This document shows positions 56,347-64,000 of a stretch of DNA of 64,000 nt, in pieces. A model generated the notes under the pieces. The model worked only from the letters and a program-made list of their open reading frames with translations. It made no database searches and had not been told where the DNA came from. This DNA is from Emydura subglobosa (taxonomy: Eukaryota; Chordata; Testudines; Chelidae), in the NCBI GenBank assembly GCA_007922225.1, contig ML679989.1, positions 21,431,534 to 21,495,533 of the forward strand, given 5' to 3'. Within the stretch, counting starts at the first letter, position 1; each line of letters opens with the position of its first letter. The position numbers were made by a program, and so were the translations under genes.

Positions 56347-57650
56347 TGCCCATCTTCAAGAAAGGGAGGAAAGAGGATCCAGGGAACTACAGACCGGTCA
56401 GCCTCACCTCAATCCCTGGAAAAATCATGGAGCAAGTCCTCAAGGAATCCATTTTAAGGCACTTGGAAGAGAGGAAGGTGATCAGGAACAGTCAACATGG
56501 ATTCACCAAGGGAAAGTCATGCCTGACCAACCTGATTGCTTTCTATGAAGAGATGACTGGCTCTGTGGATGTGGGGAAAGCGGTGGATGTGATAGACCTT
56601 GACTTCAGCAAAGCTTTTGATACTGTCCCTCACAGTATTCTTATCAGCAAGTTAAAGAAGTATGGGTTGGATGAATGGACTATAAAATGGATAGAGAACT
56701 GGCTAGAGCATAGGGCTCAACGAAGCTCCATGTCTAGCTGGCAGCCGGTCACAAGCAGAGTGCTCCAGGGGTCAGTCCTGGGGCCGGTTTTGTTCAACAT
56801 CTTCATTAATTATCTGAAGGATGGGGTAGATTGCACCCTGAGCAAGTTTGCAGATGACACTAAGCTAGGGGGAATGGTAGATACCCTGGAAGGTAGGGAT
56901 AGGATACAGAAGAATCTAAACAAACTGGAGGATTGGGCCAAAAGAAATCTGATGAGGTTCAACAAGGACAAGTGCAGAGTCTTGCACTTAGGCCGGAAGA
57001 ATCCCATACACAGCTACAGACTGGGGACCAATGAGCTAGGCAGCAGTTCTGCAGAAAAGGACCTGGGGGTAACAGTGGATAAAAATCTGGATATGAGTCA
57101 GCAGTGTGCCCTGGTTGCCAAGAAGGCTAATAGCATATTGGGCTGCATTAGTAGGAGCATTGCCAGCAGATTGCGGGAAGTGATTATTCCCCTCTATTTG
57201 GCATTGGTCAGGCCGCATTTGAAGTATTGTGTCCAGTTTTGGGCCCCCCACTACAAAAAGGATGTGGAGAAGTTGGAGGCAGTCCAGTGAAGGGCAACAA
57301 AAATGATTAGGGGGCTGGAGCACAAGACTTATGAGGAGAGGCTGAGGGAACTAGGCTTGCTTAGTCTACAGAAGAGAAGAGTGAGGGGAGATTTGATAGC
57401 AACCTTTAACTATCTGAAAAGGGGTTCCAGGGAGGATGGAGCTAGGCTGTTCTCAGTGGTGGCAGACGACAGAACAAGGAACAATGGTCTCAAATTGCAG
57501 TGGGGAAGGTCTAGGTTGGACATTAGGAAAACGTTTTTCATTAGGAGGGTGGTGAAGCACTGGAATGGGTTACCTAGAGAGGTGGTGAAATCTCCATCTT
57601 TAGAGGTTTTTAAGCTGCGGCTTGACAAAACCCTGGCTGGGATGATTTAG
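56307..57650 (+). pseudogene. CR1 ORF2 reverse transcriptase (copy D)
   Basis: The frame 56307-57290 contains [47 protein letters not shown] (motif A, 56590-56640), [12 protein letters not shown] (motif B, with leucine where proline is usual) and [11 protein letters not shown] (motif C, both aspartates intact, 56847-56858). It ends at a TGA (57288-57290) that sits where the same frame continues as [18 protein letters not shown] to 57650. The TGA fits a CGA mutated by CpG decay. It is the best preserved RT in the window but not intact. Confidence 0.94.
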
Positions 57651-57727
57651 CTGAGGTTAGTCCTACGTTGAGCAGGGGGTTGGACTAGATGACCTCCTGA
57701 GGTCCCTTCCAACTCTATTATTCTAAG

Positions 57728-58373
57728 TCACCCTGCTGGCACTTTACCTTCCAGGGAAGCAGAACTTGCTAAGGGATTTCCTCAGCAGCCATTTTGCTAT
57801 CTACCACGAGTCAGAGTTACCCGACTCTGTGTTGAACAATGTTTTTGCCTTTAAAGGGACGCCCACAAGGGACCTTTTCACCTGTGCGATGAACAGAAAA
57901 TGCAGTGTATACTGCTCCGGAGAAACCCTAGGACATCACACTCAGGGCAATGCTCTACTTATTCAGTGCTCAGATTATCTGAACTACGCCTTCTATCCAT
58001 TACCACTCCTATCTCAGATCTTACAGAATATTCCTCAGGACAGGGCATGAGTCATCCTCATCACCCCCAACTGGCCCAGGCAATTTTAGTTCCTGAGCCG
58101 TCTCCACATAGCATCGTGACCACTGATCATCATTCAGCCCTTTTCCAATCTCCTGACCCAGAATCAAACCTCCCCACCCCTCACCATTCCATCTCAGAGT
58201 GTAGTTTTTGGATGGGCAGCACCCTACAGTGGTCATGTTCTGAAGCTATAGGAAGCATTTTTACTGGTCTTAGAAAGGAATCCACTAGAATATGTTGTTG
58301 AGCCAAGTGGAGGCATTTCTTTGCTGGGCAGAGCTGCGGAGGTTATTTTGGACTATCTCCAGTTACTATAAGG
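57728..58373 (+). mobile_element. DIRS-like retrotransposon, right part
   Basis: Immediately after the CR1 end, the plus strand resumes DIRS sequence. YLPGKQNLLRDFLS closes the RNase H. It is followed by DLFTCAMNRKCSVYCS, NALLIQCSDYLNYAFYPLPLL and QDRA-stop-VILITPNWPRQF, all in the order found in DIRS pol. Near 58285-58330 a 'STRICC...KWRHFF'-like start of the tyrosine recombinase appears and then ends at about 58373. There a CR1 3' fragment adjoins, so the recombinase catalytic part is missing. Confidence 0.85.
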
Positions 58374-58379
58374 TAAGGA

Positions 58380-58605
58380 AATTTCTCTTTTTAACAGTGA
58401 GGGGATTAACGACTGGAACAACTTACCTCTGGGTGTGATGGGTTCTCTATCCCATGAGGTCATTTTCTCTAGGATCTGCTCTTCAACTGGAAGTTACGAC
58501 TTGATTCAGGAATCACTGGGTGAAATCCTTTTGTTATGTGTTATGCAGGAGGTCAGAGTAGATGATCATAATGGTCTCTTCTAGCCTTAAAATCTGTTAG
58601 TCAGC
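58380..58605 (+). repeat. CR1 3'-end fragment
   Basis: The plus strand reads 'gtgaggggattaacgactgg', 'aacaacttacctctgggtg', 'gattcaggaatcactgggtg', 'ttatgcaggaggtcagagta' and 'gatgatcataatggtctctt'. It abuts the truncated DIRS right end. It is the same subfamily as 13905-14150. Confidence 0.85.
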
Positions 58606-58794
58606 GGTAGTTTCCCTGTGTGTGATCCATTTGCTTATTGCACATAGACTATCGTACAGCAAAGCTTTTTGGTCCCTAAATGTCTAGCCCTCATGTGACT
58701 TGGTGGCTTAGAGAGAGTGAAGGATTCTGCCGTCTGTGACCCAAAGCCCTGAGTCAGTCAGGCCCTCAGCTTTGTCTGTTGCATTTCTGTTTAG

Positions 58795-58899
58795 CATCAC
58801 TGCAAGAAACAGTTTGAAAGGAAAAAAGACAAAGAAAATCCCACCCAGAATCCTGAAGGTGCTTCTCCAAAGAAGGGCCCCCCTGGCAAGGGACTGTAG
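58795..58899 (+). other. Weak candidate 3' coding exon, unidentified
   Basis: A polypyrimidine-rich acceptor-like stretch (gtctgttgcatttctgtttag, 58774-58794) precedes a 34-codon frame. It begins HHCKKQFERKKDKENP, is rich in lysine and glutamate, and ends GPPGKGL with TAG at 58897-58899. I recognise no gene. The signal is compatible with a real terminal exon on the plus strand, but also with chance; no other exon of such a gene is seen. Confidence 0.15.
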
Positions 58900-59999
58900 G
58901 GAGCCCGGTGAGCTGGAGAGGCAGACTCCCTTTCTTCTGGTGAGCAGCTACAACCAGATCTTCAAAGCCTTCATGTGGCAAGGGTGCAGGGCAGATTCAG
59001 ATCCATTCCTGTGGTTTTGATCGAGTTTGAGTCCTGCTAGTAGTGATGTGCATGCAACAGATGCCTCGCAAGAGCAGCCGTTCGTGTCACGGAAATACTC
59101 TGGGAACGGCTGAGCTCTGCAATTTGTCAGCAGTCTGCTCAAACCGGAATCTGTAGTTCTGAGTTGTCGGAAAGGTCAGCCTTACCTGTATCAGTGTCTG
59201 AGCCCCACCTTCTGGGCCCATCCAGTCCAAGCCAAGTGTGTTTTGCTGGGAATCTTGCCAGGCATGTGACGTTTAAATGAAATGTCTGGAGACATTTGTT
59301 TTTCATCGAGGTGCATTAAGCTTGTTTTCTGAATCTGCTCATAAAAGTCTCCACAGGTGTCTGCCAGGCAGTTTCCTTCTTGTTGCAACACGCACACACT
59401 TGCATGGATTCACGTGTCTAAATGCTTACTACCAACTCAGGGACACACAGCACTGGGTCTTTCTCTGCAGATTAGAATGGGCGGACAGTGGAGTGACCAG
59501 TACTGAACAGTTTCTATGTGACCTACTTTGGAGGGAGAAGCTTGTGTGTGTGTGTTTGGGTGGTGGGTCTTCTGCTTCCTTTGCTCAGAAAATGGAGGGA
59601 GGAATGTCAGTAGCAAAGCAGCTTTCAGGCTGTGCTGTTTAGATCTTTAATTGCAGTGGATTTCAGTCCCTTCCCTCTTCATTGGTGCTTAAACACCAAT
59701 TAGCTGGAAAGCATCTCTCAACAGGGTCAGTAAGTGGAGCCTGAAACCTTCTGTGGCTGGGCCAGGAAAATACACCGCTGATCTGAGTCCCTCTCATCCC
59801 CTTCACACATTTCTTTGCATATTGTTCCCCCCGTTGCGGAGCCCTGGGGTTAAGGAAATCCGGAGAAAACACAGCTGTAATGTGAGTGCCGTTCCAAAAT
59901 GTACTCATCCGGCACACTGTTTGCTGTGCTAAGTGTTAACTAACTTAGCTGATCATTGGGTACCAAACCTTAGCCTTTCTCTGGTACCTTCCATCCGAG
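58900..59999. other. Unannotated interval
   Basis: No supported gene or repeat. Frames are short and contradictory on both strands. Confidence 0.5.
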
Positions 60000-60215
60000 G
60001 AAACTACTTTCCTAACATCAATCAATCATCTCTCACAACACCCCTGTGAAGCACATGATTCTGTATAATCCCCATTTTGGAATGGGGGAAACTGAGACAT
60101 ATACAAGATAAACCATCTGAGATCACACACCAGGTCTTTAACACTGCCAAGGTTACAACCAATATCTCTTGACTGTTAATCCTGAGTTTTACCCATTAGA
60201 CCATAACTGTTTACT
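60000..60215 (-). repeat. MIR-like SINE
   Basis: The plus strand reads 'acaacacccctgtgaagc', 'ataatccccattttggaat', 'gggggaaactgagacatat', 'gagatcacacaccaggtc' and 'acccattagaccataactg', the inverse MIR core and head. It is old and diverged. Confidence 0.72.
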
Positions 60216-62850
60216 AAGAGGGTGAACCTGATTGCTTTGGGTAATCATCACAATAAAAATAATATATTGTCAGACTTTCTAGTTCTTTCCTACCCATCCT
60301 TGTGAATTCTCCCTTTGCATGTTGCAGAATAGCTGCTTTGCTCAGCCAACCCACCAGAGTAGGCCTCTGAATTTAGGATCAAACTATCTCAAAGGCCACT
60401 GAGATTTGGTAGTCCTAGCTGAACTGCAAGGTGAAATGCATGGCACTAGGTTACTCACAAAGTAAACATTTTGCTAACTGGGCAGAGGACTCGGGCAGTG
60501 GGTCTAGAAGAAGGCCTCCCTCCCATGAATGGGGAACCATGGAATGAAAATATCAGAAGAGAATGGGTGGATTAAGGATTTTCTGCAAATATCAATGCTT
60601 TTCCATCTGCCTATATAACTGTGCTGCTAGTGTTTAGCTGGTTTCCTTTGGAAAGCATTTTGAGCAAGGACATTCCTATATTGATCCCATTGATTTGATT
60701 CTGAGAGAAATGGCTTAGAGCAGCAGAAGCGGTGTGGAAAATGATCAGTATTGGCTGACAAGCAAAGGAAATGAAAATGACGTGTGCTTGTCACCAGCTA
60801 CGTAGGGGAGGAGTTCCTCTCCTGAGCACCCGAGAAAGGAAACCAGCCAGCCATTAAACACAGTGTACCTCTCCTGAAGAATACCCATTTGGTGCAAGCT
60901 GTCAACACCTGGGCCATGGCAGTACTGCTGATGTTCCCCACCCTGACTCCCTACCTGGCCTGCTGGCACTGCCAAGCCAAGAGATGGAAGACTGTTCCAA
61001 TGTACACAGGGTGCCCAGTAGGCACTGGGGGAAAGGGAAAGGCTGGAGTGCAGTTACTGAGGCTAAGTGTGTGTGAATAACACAACTGCTTGATCCAGGG
61101 GCCATCAGGCCAGGCTCCATAGGAGCACTGGTGGCCTCTGGAGAACCATCACCTTTATCGTTTAAACAGAAAGAGCTTTTCAAAGACAGGCTTTCTTCCT
61201 GCTTTGCAGGCTGGTTTTGCTTCAGTATGTCAGTAGCACCTGGAATGTGCCTCTCCTAAGACGGCACAGCCCTTAGCAGATGAAATCCCTCTATTGTTAC
61301 ATTGGTCTGGCCTGTTCTTGGCTGCGGTGGGAGTTGGGAAACGCTCCCAATATCTGCCACTCATCCAGCATGCTTCTGTTTCACAAACTGTTGGAGAATG
61401 CTGTTCTGCTCCCCACCCTCTTCCCATCAGAGCCCCCCAGCTCTGTCTGCTTCCTGTGGCCCTGGTTCCCAGCCGCTGGCACGGAATCTGTCATGTGCAG
61501 GGAGTGAGGGACACTCTCTGATTTGGCTGTAATTGTAAATAGAAGGAAGTAGCAGAGACTTGAAATCTCTGAATATCTTCCAAGGGGACTCCCATCCCTC
61601 CAAGGTATGTCTCAACTTCCCAGCAAAGGTTGGATAGTTTCCAAGAGTTGGGATGTTTTATGTCTTCTTCTGAAGCACATGCTTTCCTTTTCTACCCTTC
61701 ACTGCAAATCTTCCAAGGGAGCAAAGCATAGAATCCTGGGCCCCATCTGACAGCCTGTGGCTAAGCATTCTCATGCTGTGCTATAGCTGACTAATAAGCT
61801 CCTGTGGTGTGTTACTGCTGTAAGGAATAAATGGTCTACAGCAGTGCATGCTAAAAGATGTTCCAGGAGTGACCGTATGCAGAGTTAAAGGGTCCTGAGT
61901 CCTGACAACCCCGGTTTGCACACTACTTAGGATGAGTCTTTTGAATCTGTGAGCCAAAGAAGGAACTGTAGTGTGTAACCATCTGGCACCCTCTCTGTAC
62001 TGTGGTGGTTGTGGCACTCTGCACACCCTTCCTCCAGATAAGCTATGCTAATGGAGGAACAGATTCCTACTGGTCATCTCTGGGGAGCTCTCTGGATCTG
62101 CCCAGGATTTGTGGATGTGCGTTTTATTCCCTGAATTGTGGAGACAAATGAAACCCTAATGTGCTTAGATATTTCCTGCAAGGGAAAGAAGGGTCTAAAT
62201 GCTGTTATTATCCCAGAGTCTAAGTCCCATTTAGCTCCAAGAATCTCATCTCTCACTGGACACTGCATCAGTGCAGCCAGAGAGCAGAAACCTGACTGAC
62301 CTGATCCATGCACCTGTCCAAGTTACTCACTGTGAGGGAACAGGCTTAGAGGGCTAGGAGATGCAGGGTGTGAAGGGGCTGGGAGGCTTTGGTTATGGAG
62401 CACATTTTTTTTAAAGGGGGCCACTGATATATCTGCCATTCTCATTGGCAGATCCTGTCTGTATTCCCTTTGCTTGGACAATAAGATCTGAGTTTGAATA
62501 AGGCCTTTCTCTTTCCCCTCCCAGCTCCGAGGTAATATTGACATTACCAGAGGAATCCTCACAGCCCCTTGGGAGCTAGGTAGGACAGTACCATGGTGCA
62601 GCGAATCTGGGTGTGTAGCATTCCCCCATCTCCCTGAATGTGAATATGAATTCAGTTTTCAACGTCCTATAGGACTAAGTCAGGGAAGGAGTCAGTTGGT
62701 GAGGAAACGCCTTGTTTAAATATTTAGTTCCCCAGCTGCAGGCCTGGCTTTGAATCCAGACTCAGGAGTGAAAATGAGTTAAGGGCCAGTGCAGGAGCAC
62801 AGCACAGCAAAGCCTGTGCACTCTTGTGCAGCCACCCCGCCCCTTACAGT
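60216..62850. other. Unannotated interval
   Basis: About 2.6 kb without a recognised repeat or supportable exon. Confidence 0.5.
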
Positions 62851-63052
62851 AAGTCCACGGTGCAATTACACCCGGGGATGGCCTGTCCCAGCTGATTCGG
62901 ACTTGCTGGGCTCAGGCTAAGGGGCTGTGTAATTCTGGTGTAGACGTTCAGCCTGCAAGCAGCCTGAGCCGGAACTGCAATTAAACAGCTCTGCGTGCCC
63001 GAGTCAGCTGGCAAGGGCCAGCCTTCAGTTTTTAATTGCAGTGTAGACGTCT
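62851..63052. mobile_element. MITE-like element with inverted GTCYACACTGCAATTA ends
   Basis: Left end gtccacggtgcaattac (62853-62869) and right end taattgcagtgtagac (63033-63048) are inverted copies. Internal 'ctgtgtaattctggtgtagac' (62926-62946) echoes the same sequence. 'cccgagtcagctggcaaggg' near 62999 is typical of this reptile element. No coding content. Confidence 0.6.
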
Positions 63053-63595
63053 CCCTTGTCTCACGCTCCTTTGGCAAAACAAGATTGTCCTGCTGAAGCC
63101 TCATCACCAGCATCCAGGGGATCATGCTGATTCAACAGCATCCCCCTCCAGCCAGTGAAAATCTCTGTCCCATTTTCCATGGCTGTATTGCAGAGCCTCA
63201 GAATCTGTCCATTCCATGGAGTGGTTAGTATGTCAACAGAAGGGATACAGAGGGTACTGGTTTCATGCGTGTCACCACCAAATCCTAGATAAGGGAGAAT
63301 GAAGTCTGCCCACTGTCTTTAACTTTGCTCTTGTGAGTCAAGGCATCATGGCACATCTGAATGCCCTGCAACATTTGAACATCATGGGGAGAACACAGGC
63401 GCTCTGATACCTTAGTGATGGGCATGGAATGAAACCCTTGATGGATGGATAGTCAAGGATGGAGAGTGCCTTAATTCCAAATTTTCTTTTGCTTTGTCAT
63501 TAAAATTAGAGCTTTATGCTTGTGAATTCATGTTTGCTGCATACTGATGTGGGGTTCCGCAGACACAGAGCACATTTCTGTGAATTTGTGCATTG
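63053..63595. other. Unannotated interval
   Basis: Nothing was recognised. Confidence 0.5.
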
Positions 63596-63725
63596 CTTAG
63601 ATTGGAAGCTCTTTGAGGCAGCAACCAACTTTTTGTTCTGTCCGTACAGCGCTGAGCACAGTGGGTTCCTGACCCAAGTCTTGGACTCCAAGGCACTATG
63701 GTAATACAAACAATAAATAGTAATA
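63596..63725 (+). repeat. MIR-like 3' tail, best preserved sense copy
   Basis: 'ttagattggaagctctttga', 'tgttctgtccgtacagcgct', 'gagcacagtgggttcctgac' and 'caaggcactatggtaatac', then 'aaacaataaatagtaat'. This is the full tail family with its simple A/T end, in sense orientation. Confidence 0.78.
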
Positions 63726-64000
63726 ATATATCCCTCCTTTCTTGGAAAATATGCCCTGACTGCTATATTGAACTGAGGTTTTGTGATTTGTTTAATATAA
63801 CAGCAGTTCGCGCCAAGCCCCCAGCAGCTATGTGCGCTGGCAGAGTATGGTAGAAAATTGACAGTTTGAACATTTTTTTTTTTTTTACAATGAATAATCC
63901 CATAAAGGATTATTTTGTGTTGCAACACTGTGGATCACCAGAGGCTGCAGAATGGTGAGAAAATCTGATGATTAAAATGTTCAAGCTTATTTAATTTACA
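63726..64000. other. Unannotated right edge
   Basis: It contains a T-run (63875-63888) and no recognised feature. Confidence 0.5.

Larger units (their letters stand above)
55440..57727 (+). mobile_element. CR1 LINE copy D, 5'-truncated, inserted in a DIRS element
   Basis: It begins within the last part of the endonuclease (LDLLLTNRED, SDHEIV at 55533-55541) and runs through the complete reverse transcriptase to the 3' end. That end reads 'ggttggactagatgacctcc', 'tgaggtcccttccaactct', and closes with attattctaag at 57717-57727. It is close to copy C in sequence. One frame change (about 56290-56340) and a TGA at 57288-57290 interrupt the ORF. The flanks are DIRS sequence that joins in meaning across it. 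Confidence 0.95.

Noticed and set aside
1..64000. CRISPR arrays, operons, ribosome binding sites, tRNA or rRNA genes
   Set aside because: The window is animal nuclear DNA; no regularly spaced repeat array and no RNA gene could be recognised on either strand.

Overview
This window looks like noncoding nuclear DNA from an amniote, most likely a turtle and possibly another non-avian reptile. The evidence is the repeat content. There are at least five separate CR1-type LINE copies with recognisable reverse-transcriptase sequence and several bare CR1 3' tails. There is also a DIRS-like tyrosine-recombinase retrotransposon, many MIR-like SINE copies, palindromic MITE-like elements and a decayed endogenous retrovirus. 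This mixture is what I know from turtle genomes, but no gene in the window fixes the species. I found no host protein-coding gene, rRNA, tRNA or CRISPR array that I can defend. Most open frames here are chance frames, and several of the longer ones do not begin with ATG.

Layout. Positions 1-3170 hold, on the minus strand, a 5'-incomplete retrovirus remnant: a pol C-terminal part with RNase H and the start of integrase, then env running off the left edge. The integrase core is missing. Positions 3171-15186 are mostly featureless, with an LTR-like patch (7885-8255), a GC-rich element with short inverted ends (11008-11400) and CR1 tails (9365, 13905, 14195). Positions 15187-16583 hold two unusual blocks. 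One is a MITE with an internal 18-bp hairpin. The other is a GC-rich unit about 0.9 kb long, bounded by 45-bp direct repeats. On the minus strand it carries a TATA box, an ATG-started acidic repeat protein and a codon-aligned 27-bp minisatellite that contains an assembly gap.

Positions 18788-38922 are CR1-rich: copy A (19005-20600, +), B (23968-25775, -), C (29222-30580, -) and E (37196-38922, -). Fold-back, MIR-like and MITE elements lie between them. Positions 38923-54667 are mostly unique sequence with small palindromes, MIR-like SINEs, a 565-bp MITE (48959-49523) and an assembly gap flanked by identical 47-bp sequences. Positions 54668-58605 are a nested locus: a DIRS-like element split by CR1 copy D (55440-57727), with a CR1 tail abutting its right end. 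Positions 58606-64000 are mostly unique, with a MIR-like copy, a MITE and an old SINE or LINE tail.

All the mobile elements look dead. CR1 copies C and E have lost a catalytic aspartate of the reverse transcriptase, B has a stop just after the motif, and D has a stop plus a frameshift. The most interesting loci are the nested DIRS/CR1, the TATA-driven acidic repeat ORF at 15960-16475, and the fold-back element at 22914-23120 with its short relative inserted in CR1 copy E.
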